Assembly: GCA_965230625.1 (NCBI GenBank)
Contig: CBDDLL010000001.1
Location: 2,108,001-2,172,000, forward strand
DNA length: 64,000 bases
Direction: 5' to 3'
Origin: Saccharicrinis sp965230625
Lineage (GTDB): Bacteria > Bacteroidota > Bacteroidia > Bacteroidales > Marinilabiliaceae
Position numbers and translations under genes: made by a program. Of the stretch, positions 26,698-36,283 are shown one piece after another. Each line of letters opens with the position of its first letter. Position 1 is the first letter of the stretch. Below the pieces are notes generated by a model. That model was not told the DNA's origin, did not search any database, and saw only the letters and a list, made by a program, of their open reading frames with translations.

Positions 26698-27570
26698 CTA
26701 GTTTACTTGTACAACCATAAACTTAGAAATGCTCCAAAAAGCTTCTTTATCTAATATTTTAATCGTTTTGGTTTCCTCTTCTGTTGTAATTATCTCATAT
26801 GAATTTTCAGGGTGGCTGGTTAACATTTTTACTTTAGGACGAAATAAAGGAATAGTTTCTACATCTCTAATATCTATTTTCGTAAAGTAATCTTCGTTAA
26901 AATCTTTGTCTAAAATTTTTTGCTTACCAATTAAAGGAAGCCCTTCATTAGAAATAATTTTATGTTCTTTTAATTCCTTTTTAGTTCCAAAAGCATAATA
27001 AGCGGTGTGTAATTCAACTGTTGCAGAATCTAATGTTGCCTCAGTTTGTTTATTGGCTGTTCTTATCGAATCAATAACGGCAGACATTCCTTCAACAGTA
27101 AAGTTCAATTTTTCAATTTGAATATTTTTGTTAGCCAATTGTTCGTTTAATTTAATAATCTCAACACTTTTTTCTTTAAGTTGTCTGTTTAATCTGGAAA
27201 CAAGATTGTTTAAGTTTTTATTGTCCGAACCAGAGTTTTTTAATCTTTTCTCTAATTCGGCTATCTTTTCCTTATTAGCTAACATTAAACTATAAATATC
27301 TTTAATGTCATCATTTATTCTTTTCTGAATATTAGGTGATTTGCCCTCTGGAGTACCCATGTTCACCTCAATTAAATTTTCTTTAGCTTTAATCTCTTGC
27401 AGGTTTTCATCAATGGTTACAAGTGTATTTACAAGGTCGTTTGTAATTTGCTGTTGCTCAATGGCAACGGAAACTAAAGAATCGTTTTGTCGTTCAAGTT
27501 CTTTTTGTTTAGATGTGTTGCATGCTGCAAAAACAAACAGAACTAACGGTAAGATCATTTTTTTTGTCAT
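26698..27570 (-). CDS. Coiled-coil lipoprotein of unknown function
   Basis: 290 residues. Lipoprotein signal (LVLFVFAACNTSK). Residues about 20-165 are one long predicted coiled coil rich in Glu, Lys, Leu and Asn (NLVSRLNRQLKEKSVEIIKLNEQL). The C-terminal 110 residues form a compact domain with GTKKELKEHKIISNEG and a TSHPENSYEI segment. I recognise the general type as common in Bacteroidales but know of no function. Envelope tether or spacer roles are guesses. Confidence 0.75.
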   Translation of the reverse strand: MTKKMILPLVLFVFAACNTSKQKELERQNDSLVSVAIEQQQITNDLVNTLVTIDENLQEIKAKENLIEVNMGTPEGKSPNIQKRINDDIKDIYSLMLANKEKIAELEKRLKNSGSDNKNLNNLVSRLNRQLKEKSVEIIKLNEQLANKNIQIEKLNFTVEGMSAVIDSIRTANKQTEATLDSATVELHTAYYAFGTKKELKEHKIISNEGLPLIGKQKILDKDFNEDYFTKIDIRDVETIPLFRPKVKMLTSHPENSYEIITTEEETKTIKILDKEAFWSISKFMVVQVN

Positions 27571-27625
27571 AATGTGTTGTATTTTAAATAATAATGATTG
27601 TCAATACAATGCCCAATATTAAGCA

Positions 27626-28354
27626 TTATTCTTCATTATTGATAGTCTTTGAATACTTATTTTCTTTCTTGTTGGTTTGTTTGTCATCTTTACCTTCAAC
27701 AACAATTACTATTTCTCCTTTAACCGTTTTTGTATTAAAGTATTCAGCTAGTTCTTTAAGTGTTCCTCTTTTATTTTCTTCGTGGAGTTTGGTTAGTTCC
27801 CTGCTAACAGATGCTTTTCTGTTTTCACTTAATACTTCGGCTAGTTGAACCAAAGTTTTTACCAACCTGAATGGTGATTCATAAAAAACCATTGTTCTGG
27901 TTTCTTCGGCTAAGGCTTGCAATCGTTTTTGTCTACCTTTTTTTTGAGGAAGAAATCCTTCAAAGCAGAAGCGGTCGTTGGGTAAGCCTGAATTAACTAA
28001 AGCAGGTATAAGTGCTGTAGCACCAGGAAGGCATTCAACTTCTATTTCTTCTTCAATAGCATGTTTTACTAATAGAAAACCCGGATCGGATATAGCGGGC
28101 GTGCCTGCATCTGATACCAATGCACAGGTTTCTCCACCATGTAAACGTTGAATAATTGTTTCGGTAGTTTTGTGCTCGTTGAATTTATGGTGAGAAAACA
28201 TTTTGGCATTAATTCGTAAGTGTTTTAAAAGGAAACTTGTTTTTCGGGTATCTTCAGCTAATATAAAATCCACTTCCTTTAACACTTTAATCGCCCTAAG
28301 TGTAATATCTTCTAAATTTCCAATTGGAGTTGGTACTATATATAATTTGCTCAT
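27626..28354 (-). CDS. rsmI: 16S rRNA (cytidine1402-2'-O)-methyltransferase
   Basis: 242 residues with the RsmI signature: KLYIVPTPIGNLEDITLRAIKVLKEVD at the N-terminus, ILAEDTRKTSFLLKHL, ALVSDAGTPAISDPGFLLV (SAM-binding), LPGATALIPALVNSGLPNDRFCFEGFLP and VFYESPFRLVKTL. It methylates the ribose of C1402 in the ribosomal P site. The C-terminal tail (KDDKQTNKKENKYS) is a short charged extension and replaces part of the usual C-terminal domain. Confidence 0.95.
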   Translation of the reverse strand: MSKLYIVPTPIGNLEDITLRAIKVLKEVDFILAEDTRKTSFLLKHLRINAKMFSHHKFNEHKTTETIIQRLHGGETCALVSDAGTPAISDPGFLLVKHAIEEEIEVECLPGATALIPALVNSGLPNDRFCFEGFLPQKKGRQKRLQALAEETRTMVFYESPFRLVKTLVQLAEVLSENRKASVSRELTKLHEENKRGTLKELAEYFNTKTVKGEIVIVVEGKDDKQTNKKENKYSKTINNEE

Positions 28355-28356
28355 TT

Positions 28357-28417
28357 ATAAAATTAAAAGTAGTTATTGGTAATTACAAACTGGGCTGTTA
28401 AAATACCAATAACTACT
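28357..28417 (-). terminator. Terminator between the 28438 gene and rsmI
   Basis: Perfect 14-bp stem AGTAGTTATTGGTA (28368-28381) / TACCAATAACTACT (28404-28417) with a 22-nt loop; on the minus strand it is followed by TTTTAATTTT. Confidence 0.65.
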
Positions 28418-28437
28418 TATATTTAAATTGTAATCTT

Positions 28438-28923
28438 TTAAAAAGTTAACTTAAGTCCCAGTCCATTCCCAGTAAAACAAAAGTTTAAATGAGTGCTATT
28501 TAAGCTAGTTTGCTTTAATCCTTCATTATAAATGTTAACTGCTTTTTTTGCATTTTTGTTATAACCTATTGCAAAGGGTATCGATACTGCTATTAAACCT
28601 GCTCCTATTCCAGCCAAAGCCCAATTTGGGTCTTCTTTACCTCCAATAGCAGTACCAATTGGCCACCCTACAAGGAATCCACCTGCAAAACTAAAAATAG
28701 TTCCAGGTACCATGTTGCTGTTGGCTTTTTCCATGTATTTAAAAGCTTCAGGATTTGATTTTAGAATATTGCTAAGCGCCCTTTGTGTTAGCTTTTCCCC
28801 TTTTAACTCAAAATATGTACCCATCGACTTTTTTATAAGTATTGGTTCAGAATTTGACTGAGCAAAGCAGTTAATGGACAATAAGCAAGTAATAACAAAA
28901 AATAAAGATTTTTTGAATTGCAT
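28438..28923 (-). CDS. Exported small membrane protein, unknown function
   Basis: 161 residues with a signal peptide (ends SINCFAQ). Two glycine-rich hydrophobic segments follow (IFSFAGGFLVGWPIGTAIGG and WALAGIGAGLIAVSIPFAIGY), the second ending NKNAKKAVNIYNEGLKQ. This layout recurs in small Bacteroidales envelope proteins without assigned function. The C-terminus LNFCFTGNGLGLKLTF resembles a final outer-membrane strand ending in Phe. Confidence 0.65.
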   Translation of the reverse strand: MQFKKSLFFVITCLLSINCFAQSNSEPILIKKSMGTYFELKGEKLTQRALSNILKSNPEAFKYMEKANSNMVPGTIFSFAGGFLVGWPIGTAIGGKEDPNWALAGIGAGLIAVSIPFAIGYNKNAKKAVNIYNEGLKQTSLNSTHLNFCFTGNGLGLKLTF

Positions 28924-28958
28924 GTGTTTAGTTTTAAAATTATTTAATTGATGATTAG

Positions 28959-29714
28959 TTAATGGAATTTGCGTTCTATATAGCTATAAAATGATTTGGT
29001 TACTTCAAGTTCATTATCCCAGTTGAAATTTGACATAATAAAAGTTTGAGCTGATTTAAAGTTTGGCATTTCGTTAAGTTGTTGTAAGGTTTGGTTTAAT
29101 ATATTTGAGTTCCCTTCAAATAGTTCTCTCTGAAACATAAATCTATCGTTAATTCCCAATTCTTTTGTTAAATCATTTACAGGCTTACCTTTTAATGTTT
29201 TTTTAATATTGGATTCTTGTTGATTAGCTATAATATCATTAACCGATTTTTTATCTCCAATCAGAGATTCACCTATTGTTTTAGCACCGTCTTCTATTTC
29301 AGTTGCTTTATCTTTTATTGATATATTTTCTTTAACAATAGGTTCTGTTTTAGGTTTTTCCTTATGACGCTGAATTTCTACTTCAGGTTGTGTATTAATT
29401 TCTTTTGGTTCTATATTTTTTTTGTCAGAGTTTTCTAATGGTTTGTTTTCTATGGAAATATCTTTAACAACCTCTTTTTTTTCTGGAATATTAACTTGTA
29501 TATTATCCTCGGTTGTATTAGGAGAAGATGCAATGTTCTGATCGTTATTCAGCTCATTAAGCATCTTAAATTCCTCTACAACGTTGGTTAGTTTAGTTTC
29601 AGTTAGCTTTAAAAAAGAAGGTGAAATAGTTTTTTTGCCTTGGAACGATTTTACTAATGATTCAATTTCTCCTAAGTCTTTAATAATAATTTCGAGCAAT
29701 GTTTCTTTATCCAT
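28959..29714 (-). CDS. Conserved hypothetical protein with a charged linker
   Basis: 251 residues, no signal peptide. An N-terminal helical part (residues 1-55), then a Glu/Lys/Asn-rich disordered linker (about 60-150), then a C-terminal helical domain (VNDIIANQQESNIKKTLKGKPVNDLTKELGINDRFMFQRELFEGN). The last domain is the kind conserved in Bacteroidota proteins of unknown function. Divergent from thymidine kinase, with a promoter-like element 35 bp upstream. Confidence 0.7.
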   Translation of the reverse strand: MDKETLLEIIIKDLGEIESLVKSFQGKKTISPSFLKLTETKLTNVVEEFKMLNELNNDQNIASSPNTTEDNIQVNIPEKKEVVKDISIENKPLENSDKKNIEPKEINTQPEVEIQRHKEKPKTEPIVKENISIKDKATEIEDGAKTIGESLIGDKKSVNDIIANQQESNIKKTLKGKPVNDLTKELGINDRFMFQRELFEGNSNILNQTLQQLNEMPNFKSAQTFIMSNFNWDNELEVTKSFYSYIERKFH

Positions 29715-29748
29715 AATATTATCAAATCAAACTCTTTTTCTTATTTTG

Positions 29749-29756
29749 CAAAGTTA
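29749..29756 (-). promoter_or_regulatory. -7 element for the hypothetical protein gene
   Basis: Minus-strand TAACTTTG matches TAnnTTTG, 35 nt before the ATG; a TTTG lies only 15 nt further upstream, so the -33 partner is weak. Confidence 0.35.
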
Positions 29757-29829
29757 GTGATATTATAGTATCAAATACTTTTCACTTGGGAAATAACGTT
29801 TTTATATATTAATTATATATGTAAGTAGG

Positions 29830-30408
29830 ATGTTTTTAGAAAATAAAATCAATAAAGAAGGTAAGGGATCGATTGAGGTTATTGCAGGTTCAATGTTTTC
29901 AGGTAAAACAGAGGAACTGTTGAGGCGTTTAAGGAGGGCTGAAATAGCTAAGCAGAGAGTAGAAATTTTCAAACCCCATGTGGATGTTAGGTATAGTGAG
30001 GATGAGGTAGTTTCACACGATGACAATTCAATTGTGTCAACACCGGTAGAAACTTCAGGTAATATCTTACTTTTAACAGGAAACGTTGATGTAGTTGGGA
30101 TTGATGAGGCTCAGTTTTTTGATCAGGGTTTAACGAAAGTTTGTCAGCAATTGGCAAATCAGGGCGTTCGGGTAATAATTGCCGGATTAGATATGGATTT
30201 TAAAGGAAATCCTTTTGGTCCAATGCCCAACTTAATGGCGATAGCAGATTATGTAACAAAAGTTCATGCAATATGCATGAGGTGTGGAGATTTAGCTCAG
30301 TTTTCGCATAGATTGTCTAAGGAAGAAAAATTGGTGTTATTAGGAGAGAAGGTTGATTATGAGCCTCTATGTCGCACATGCTATTCAAAAGTTAACGCGC
30401 AGAAATAA
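29830..30408 (+). CDS. tdk: Thymidine kinase
   Basis: 192 residues, type II thymidine kinase. P-loop IEVIAGSMFSGKTEELLRRLRR near the start, the catalytic Glu region VDVVGIDEAQFFD, the GLDMDFKGNPFGPMPNLMAIAD substrate loop and two zinc-binding CxxC pairs (CMRCGD and CRTCY). Phosphorylates thymidine in nucleotide salvage. AAGTAGGA ahead of ATG 29830 is a plausible ribosome-binding site. The stop shares one base with the next start (TAATG), so the two are coupled. Confidence 0.95.
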   Translation: MFLENKINKEGKGSIEVIAGSMFSGKTEELLRRLRRAEIAKQRVEIFKPHVDVRYSEDEVVSHDDNSIVSTPVETSGNILLLTGNVDVVGIDEAQFFDQGLTKVCQQLANQGVRVIIAGLDMDFKGNPFGPMPNLMAIADYVTKVHAICMRCGDLAQFSHRLSKEEKLVLLGEKVDYEPLCRTCYSKVNAQK

Positions 30409-32876
30409 TGAAAAAGGAATATGTATTCTCACAGGTTAGCAAATGGATTAAATGCAGGGTTATAATAAATAAAGATGTTACTTTTTCTAATGTAGTAACG
30501 GATAGTCGATCGGTTGGATCTCCTGAAAAATCTTTTTTTATTGCTATTTCTGGAAAAAATCACGATGGACACGATTACATTCCTTCTTTATATCAACAGG
30601 GTGTAAGGTGTTTTATGGTAGAGGATAATTATTTAATTCCAACCGACTTAACTGAAGCTAACTTTATGGTTGTTGAGAATTCATTGAAATCTTTTCAACA
30701 ACTAGTAGCCAAAAAGAGAACGCAATATAGTTATCCGGTAATTGGAATAACAGGTAGTAATGGTAAAACAATTGTTAAAGAATGGATTGCTCAATTAATA
30801 GGGAAGTCAAAAATTATTGTTCGTTCTCCAAAGAGTTATAATAGTCAAATTGGAGTACCATTATCTGTGTGGCAATTAGACGACACAGCGGAGTTAGCTG
30901 TTTTTGAGGCCGGCATTTCAATGAGAGGAGAAATGCAAAATATTACGCCTATAATAGAACCTACAATTGGTGTTATAACTAATATTGGAGCTGCTCATCA
31001 AGAAAATTTTAAGTCAAAAAAAGAGAAATTACAAGAGAAAATTAAACTTTTCAAAAATGCAGAATCAATAGTTTACAATTCAGGTTCACATTTAGTTAAA
31101 AGTGAAATTGAAACTGTATACTCAAACAAAATATTGTTTAGTTGGGGAGATTGTGAAGGTTGTACTTTACAGGTGTTAAATAGAAAAATAGAGTCATCAT
31201 CAACAAAAGTTGAACTTAGATATAAAAAGCAAGACTTTGAGGTTCAAATACCTTTTGTAGATGAAGCTTCGTTTGAAAATGCACTGCATAGCATCTCTGT
31301 ATTACTTCTTTTAAATTACGATATAGAATATGTAGCCGCAAAAGTAAGGGAATTAGTTCCAGTAGCTATGAGAATGGAATTAAAGGAAGGGGTAAATAAT
31401 TGCATTATTATCAACGATTCATATAATTCCGATCTTATTTCACTGTCATTGTCATTAGATTTTTTGGTACAACAAAGCAAGCATAAAACAGATAGACGAA
31501 CATTAATTTTATCGGATATTTATCAAAGTGGGATGGATGATGAGATGCTATGTAAGCATATTAATGATTTAATGAATCAAAAATATGTTTCAAGGTTAAT
31601 AGGAGTAGGTACCGTTTTGCAGTCTCATGCTTCTATTTTTAATATTGAAACCGAATTTTATAGTTCAACCAGCGATTTACTTTATAACCTTAAGCAAAAT
31701 TCGTTTAAAAACGAAGCAATTCTTATCAAAGGATCGAGGAATTTTGAATTTGAGAAAGTTTCGTCTTTATTAGAAAAAAAGCATCATACCACAAGTTTAG
31801 AAATTAACTTGAATGCATTAGTGCACAACTTGAATTATTATCGTTCTAAACTAAAAAGTAATACCAAGCTTCTGGCGATGGTAAAGGCATTTAGTTATGG
31901 GAGTGGTTCATTTGAGATTGCCAATTTGCTTCAACATCAAAAGGTTGATTATTTGGGAGTGGCTTTTGCCGATGAAGGTGTTGATCTTCGTAAGTCAGGT
32001 ATTTCATTACCAATTTTAGTTATGAATCCTGAATTCAGGAGCTTTCCAATGATGTTAGAACATCAACTGGAACCTGAGATTTATAGTTTTAAAGTTCTCG
32101 ATGAATTTGTTGAATTGCTAAAAAAAGAAGGAGTATCAGAATATCCGGTTCATATAAAGTTTGATACAGGAATGTATCGTTTGGGATTTGTAGAAGATGA
32201 TATACAGCTGTTGATTGATAGATTAGTATCATCTAATGGAATTAGGATTAAATCCGTTTTTTCTCATTTAGCAGGGAGTGATGATGCTCAATTTGATGAG
32301 TTTACGAAAGTTCAAATATCCAGTTTTAAGAATTTTACCCAGTTGTTGGAAGAAAAGTTAGGGTATTCATTTATTAAACATATTTTAAACTCAGCCGGAA
32401 TTCTTCGCTTTCCAGAAGATCAATTCGATATGGTTAGATTAGGAATTGGTATGTACGGTATTGGTGCAATAGAAGAACAGAATTTAAAAAATGTAATCAG
32501 GTTTAAATCATATATTTCTCAAATAAAATCTGTGAAATCTAGTGAAACTATTGGTTATAATCGGAAAGGTAAATTATTTTATGATGCCGAGATTGCAATA
32601 ATTCCAGTGGGTTATGCTGATGGACTTAATAGGAGGTTAGGAAATGGAGTAGGGAAGATGATGGTTAATGGTCAGTTAGCTCAAATTGTAGGTAATATTT
32701 GCATGGATATGTGTATGATTGATGTTACAGGCTTAATGGCCAAAGAGGGCGATGAGGTTGAAATTTTTGGATCAGAATATTCAGTGCGTGAACTGTCCAA
32801 TGCACTGTGTACAATTCCTTACGAAATTTTTACAGGAATAAGCAGAAGAGTGAAGAGGGTTTATTATTATGAGTAA
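30408..32876 (+). CDS. Bifunctional MurF ligase / alanine racemase
   Basis: 822 residues. N-terminal UDP-MurNAc-tripeptide:D-Ala-D-Ala ligase half (about 1-455) with ATP loop GITGSNGKT (about 114), AVFEAGIS and NDSYNS. C-terminal alanine racemase half (about 460-822) with the PLP lysine in LLAMVKAFSYGSGS (about 491), KFDTGMYRLGF, FSHLAGSDD, RLGIGMYG, TIGYNRKG and VGNICMDM. The fusion supplies D-Ala and uses D-Ala-D-Ala, and is the normal arrangement in Bacteroidota. Thr to Ile after the P-loop lysine (GKTI) is a minor variation. Confidence 0.93.
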   Translation: MKKEYVFSQVSKWIKCRVIINKDVTFSNVVTDSRSVGSPEKSFFIAISGKNHDGHDYIPSLYQQGVRCFMVEDNYLIPTDLTEANFMVVENSLKSFQQLVAKKRTQYSYPVIGITGSNGKTIVKEWIAQLIGKSKIIVRSPKSYNSQIGVPLSVWQLDDTAELAVFEAGISMRGEMQNITPIIEPTIGVITNIGAAHQENFKSKKEKLQEKIKLFKNAESIVYNSGSHLVKSEIETVYSNKILFSWGDCEGCTLQVLNRKIESSSTKVELRYKKQDFEVQIPFVDEASFENALHSISVLLLLNYDIEYVAAKVRELVPVAMRMELKEGVNNCIIINDSYNSDLISLSLSLDFLVQQSKHKTDRRTLILSDIYQSGMDDEMLCKHINDLMNQKYVSRLIGVGTVLQSHASIFNIETEFYSSTSDLLYNLKQNSFKNEAILIKGSRNFEFEKVSSLLEKKHHTTSLEINLNALVHNLNYYRSKLKSNTKLLAMVKAFSYGSGSFEIANLLQHQKVDYLGVAFADEGVDLRKSGISLPILVMNPEFRSFPMMLEHQLEPEIYSFKVLDEFVELLKKEGVSEYPVHIKFDTGMYRLGFVEDDIQLLIDRLVSSNGIRIKSVFSHLAGSDDAQFDEFTKVQISSFKNFTQLLEEKLGYSFIKHILNSAGILRFPEDQFDMVRLGIGMYGIGAIEEQNLKNVIRFKSYISQIKSVKSSETIGYNRKGKLFYDAEIAIIPVGYADGLNRRLGNGVGKMMVNGQLAQIVGNICMDMCMIDVTGLMAKEGDEVEIFGSEYSVRELSNALCTIPYEIFTGISRRVKRVYYYE

Positions 32877-32879
32877 ATT

Positions 32880-32914
32880 CAGTTATCAATTATAAGTAAT
32901 CAAATCACAGAAGA
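32880..32914. repeat. Heptad-periodic tract (CA word) after the MurF-Alr gene
   Basis: CA at 32880, 32887, 32901 and 32908, with AA at 32894 keeping the phase: five heptads immediately after the stop codon. Confidence 0.4.
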
Positions 32915-32949
32915 AAAGTTTAGGAAGTTTAATCAACTCTTAATAAAAA

Positions 32950-33747
32950 ATGCTAAAAACTAAACTATTTCACATTGTAGAAAAAGGACATCATGGAAAT
33001 AGATTGAATCAGGTATTCGATTATTTTATTATGTCTTTAATTGTTTTAAGTGTATTCTCCATAATCCTTGACTCAATTTCTGGGATAAGGGAAGATTATG
33101 GTTCATTATTAAATGCATTTAACGTTTTTTCCATTGTTGTTTTTACAGCTGAATATATGATACGGATTTATATTTCGGATTTGACATACCCATCAAAAAA
33201 TAACATAACTTCACGCTTAACATTTATTTTCTCAGGATATGGATTAATTGACCTATTGGCAATTTTACCTTTCTACATACCTATTTTTATTGCTTTAGAC
33301 TTTCGTTTTTTAAGGATTTTAAGATTGTTTAGGTTTGTCAGGATATTGAAAATTAATCGTTATAACAATTCTTTAAATTTAATATGGACTGTTATAAAGG
33401 AAAAGAAATCGGAACTCATAGTAACTGGGTTTGTAACCTTTATCGTATTGTTTATGTCTTCATTCATAATGTATTATATTGAAGGAGATGTGCAGCCTGA
33501 TCAGTTTCCTAATATATTGGCAGCCTTTTGGTGGGCAATTGCCACTTTGACAACAGTAGGATATGGAGATGTTTATCCAGTTACTTCAATTGGAAAAATA
33601 TTAAGTAGCATAATTGCAATTCTAGGTATTGGTATAATTGCATTGCCAACAGGTATTATAAGTGCAGGGCTTATTGGTAAGATAGACAAAACCTCAAAGC
33701 CGGAATCAAAAATATGTCCTCATTGCAAAAGGGAAATCAATGGTTAA
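32950..33747 (+). CDS. Voltage-gated-like potassium channel
   Basis: 265 residues with six transmembrane segments. S4 is visible as FLRILRLFRFVRILKINRYNN, with arginines every third position. The pore helix and selectivity filter are ATLTTVGYGDVYP (about residues 197-209), typical of Kv/KvAP K+ channels. The C-terminus ends in a CPHCKREI pair of cysteines that could be a small metal knuckle. Inner membrane; role probably membrane potential or osmotic control. Confidence 0.9.
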   Translation: MLKTKLFHIVEKGHHGNRLNQVFDYFIMSLIVLSVFSIILDSISGIREDYGSLLNAFNVFSIVVFTAEYMIRIYISDLTYPSKNNITSRLTFIFSGYGLIDLLAILPFYIPIFIALDFRFLRILRLFRFVRILKINRYNNSLNLIWTVIKEKKSELIVTGFVTFIVLFMSSFIMYYIEGDVQPDQFPNILAAFWWAIATLTTVGYGDVYPVTSIGKILSSIIAILGIGIIALPTGIISAGLIGKIDKTSKPESKICPHCKREING

Positions 33748-33769
33748 AAAAGAATACGATAAGAAATTT

Positions 33770-34480
33770 TTATCCCAATTTTGATATTTTCTCAAGTCTT
33801 TCTGCATCAAGAATTTTAATAATTCTACCATCTACAGTAATAACCTCCTCATTAACAAAGGTAGATAAAGTACGTATGGCATTTGATGTAGTCATATTAG
33901 AAAAATTGGCCAGATCTTCGCGTGATAAATAAACATTTAGAGTTAAATTATCTTCCTCTAATCCATAAATGTCTTTCAATACAAGTAGGCTTTCTGCAAG
34001 TCTGCCTCTGATGTGTTTCTGTGTTAAGGTGACGGTTCTATATCTAGAAAAACCAAGCTCTTGAGCAAGAGAGCGAATGATATTTAAACTGAATTTATAG
34101 TTGCTTTCTAAAAGTTCAAAAACAATGGGTTTAGGAATGTAAAATATAGTGCAAGGTTCAATTACAACGGCAGATGCAACATGTGGACCTTCTGCAAAAA
34201 AAGCCCTGTATCCAATAAAGCTAGTAGGGTTAGCCATCCGAACAATTTGGTCTCTGCCTCCAAATCCAAGTTTGTAAACTTTTACTTTTCCAGATCCCAG
34301 ACATAACAAACCATCAGGAATCTCACCTTCTTGGTAGATAACATCATTTTTTTTGTAATGAATTGTTTTATGGTTTTTTAGTACTCTTTCTTTCTCTTCC
34401 TCGGTAAGAACATCGTATAACAATGTAATGTCTTTGATGCTAGGTTCTTTAATTTCAAACGTTTCTGTTCTTCTTGGCAT
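33770..34480 (-). CDS. Crp/Fnr family transcriptional regulator
   Basis: 236 residues from ATG 34480 (MPRRTETFEIK). A longer frame to 34537 is rejected because the promoter motif at 34515-34545 lies inside it. Cyclic-nucleotide-binding-like beta-roll about 40-150 (IHYKKNDVIYQEGEIPDGLLCLGSGKVKV), a dimer helix, and a Crp winged helix (HIRGRLAESLLVL, LSREDLANFSNMTTSNAIRTLSTFVNEEVI). No Fnr-type cysteine cluster is seen, so the signal is not iron-sulfur based; the ligand is unknown. Confidence 0.9.
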   Translation of the reverse strand: MPRRTETFEIKEPSIKDITLLYDVLTEEEKERVLKNHKTIHYKKNDVIYQEGEIPDGLLCLGSGKVKVYKLGFGGRDQIVRMANPTSFIGYRAFFAEGPHVASAVVIEPCTIFYIPKPIVFELLESNYKFSLNIIRSLAQELGFSRYRTVTLTQKHIRGRLAESLLVLKDIYGLEEDNLTLNVYLSREDLANFSNMTTSNAIRTLSTFVNEEVITVDGRIIKILDAERLEKISKLG

Positions 34481-34514
34481 TTCAAAATATGTTTTACAAC
34501 ATGTAAACGAAAAC

Positions 34515-34545
34515 CAAAAGTAGGAAAAACACCCCACTAATACAA
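34515..34545 (-). promoter_or_regulatory. Promoter of the Crp/Fnr gene
   Basis: Minus strand TTG (34543-34545), a 20-nt spacer and TACTTTTG (34515-34522), a close match to the Bacteroidota consensus. Predicted transcription start is near 34508, which fixes the start codon at 34480. Confidence 0.55.
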
Positions 34546-34590
34546 GTATTTAGGGCATTTCGGACTAATTTATCTGTTATTTTTAAAGCT

Positions 34591-36240
34591 TTAAAATCTT
34601 GAAACCAATGGTATTCTTCTACCTAATCCAAATGCTTTTGATGAAACGCGAATAATTGGAGGGGTTTGAAAACGTTTATATTCATTGATATTTACCATTC
34701 TAACAGCTTTTTTTACAATATTTTCGTCAAAGCCAGCGGCTATTATCTTCTGAGGAGATTCGTTTTTTTCTATATAGTTAAATAATACTTGATCTAATAA
34801 ATCATAATCAGGTAAAGAGTCGCTATCTTTTTGGTCTGGACGCAATTCTGCCGAAGGAGGTTTAACTATGGTATTTTCAGGAATAACTTCTTGATCTTTA
34901 TTAATATATCTGGCTAAATCAAAAACATCTGTCTTATAAACATCTCCTAAAACAGACAAACCACCATTCATATCTCCGTATAACGTTCCGTAACCTACGG
35001 CAGCCTCACTCTTGTTAGAAGTATTTAATAAAATATGACCAAATTTATTTGATAAGGCCATTAACAATGTACCTCTAATTCTTGCTTGAATATTTTCTTC
35101 GGTAACATCAGGATCTAAATCTTTAAAAAGAGGAGCCAACGTATTGTCAAAACCACTGACAATATCTTTAATAGGTACAATATCATAACGAATGCCCAAA
35201 TTTTTAGCTAAATCTTCAGCATCTTTAATTGAATGGTCTGATGAGTATTTTGAAGGCAATAAGAGAACCCTTACATTTTCTGCACCTAGAGCTCGGGCAG
35301 CAATAACTACTGTTACGGCAGAATCAATGCCACCGGAAAGACCAAGGGTTGCCTTTTTAAATCCCATTTTTGCAAAATAGTCTTTCACTCCTAAAACCAA
35401 CGCATCATGGATAAGTTCCAATTTGTTGTTTGTTCGTGAAGGAATAATCTCAGCATTTTCACATTCTGAAAGATCAAAATATTGCAAATCTTCATTAAAT
35501 GATTTGAGCTGAAGCACAATTTCTCCTTTACTATTGGCAACTAGCGAACTTCCATCAAAAACCAGTTCGGTATTGGCACCAATTTGATTAACGTAAACAA
35601 AAGGTATGCTGTTTTTAGCAGCTTTATGCGTAATAATTTGTTGTCTGATTTGTCCTTGATTATACGAAAAAGGAGATGCAGCTATATTAACCACCAAATC
35701 TGGATCTAACTGTTTTAATTCCTTCATTGGAGATTTTTTATACAACTTGCTTTTAGCAAAAGAATTAGCAACAGGTTGTTCGTCCCATAAATCTTCACAT
35801 ATAGTGAGGGCAATTTTTTTTCCACCTAATTCAATTAGGCTAAATTCGCTATTAGGTTCAAAATATCTATACTCATCAAAAACATCATAATTTGGTAAAA
35901 GTGTTTTGTGATGCACAGATTTTATTTCTCCATCATTTAAAACAAAGGCCGAATTAAATAACTTTTTACCTTTAGATTCAGAGTTTATACTAGGACATCC
36001 AACAATTGCTGTAATGTTTTTGCAATGAGATGCAATTGTTTCAATTTGAAAAAGACACTGTTCAACAAATTCTTCTCTTTCCAGCAAGTCTAGTGGTGGA
36101 TAACCACAAATTGCAAGTTCTGAGAAAACTATTAATTCGCAATTATTATTTTGAGCCTCATTAATTGCATTAATAATTTTTTGAGTATTGGATAAGAAAT
36201 TTCCAATATGGTAGTTTAATTGAGCCAGTGCTATTTTCAT
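34591..36240 (-). CDS. nadE: Glutamine-dependent NAD+ synthetase
   Basis: 549 residues. N-terminal nitrilase-type glutaminase with its Glu-Lys-Cys triad: VFSELAICGYPPLD, HHKTLLPNYDVFDEYRYF and LTICEDLWDE (Cys about 147). C-terminal synthetase with P-loop ATLGLSGGIDSAVT (about 300), LLNTSNKSEAAVGYGTLYGDMNGGL and KPPSAELRPDQKD. Converts deamido-NAD to NAD using glutamine nitrogen. Close linkage to gldB, here separated by two genes, is a known Bacteroidota tendency. Confidence 0.96.
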   Translation of the reverse strand: MKIALAQLNYHIGNFLSNTQKIINAINEAQNNNCELIVFSELAICGYPPLDLLEREEFVEQCLFQIETIASHCKNITAIVGCPSINSESKGKKLFNSAFVLNDGEIKSVHHKTLLPNYDVFDEYRYFEPNSEFSLIELGGKKIALTICEDLWDEQPVANSFAKSKLYKKSPMKELKQLDPDLVVNIAASPFSYNQGQIRQQIITHKAAKNSIPFVYVNQIGANTELVFDGSSLVANSKGEIVLQLKSFNEDLQYFDLSECENAEIIPSRTNNKLELIHDALVLGVKDYFAKMGFKKATLGLSGGIDSAVTVVIAARALGAENVRVLLLPSKYSSDHSIKDAEDLAKNLGIRYDIVPIKDIVSGFDNTLAPLFKDLDPDVTEENIQARIRGTLLMALSNKFGHILLNTSNKSEAAVGYGTLYGDMNGGLSVLGDVYKTDVFDLARYINKDQEVIPENTIVKPPSAELRPDQKDSDSLPDYDLLDQVLFNYIEKNESPQKIIAAGFDENIVKKAVRMVNINEYKRFQTPPIIRVSSKAFGLGRRIPLVSRF

Positions 36241-36283
36241 GAATTAAATTTACAAGAACAGTATTAATTTTAATCGCTTTAGG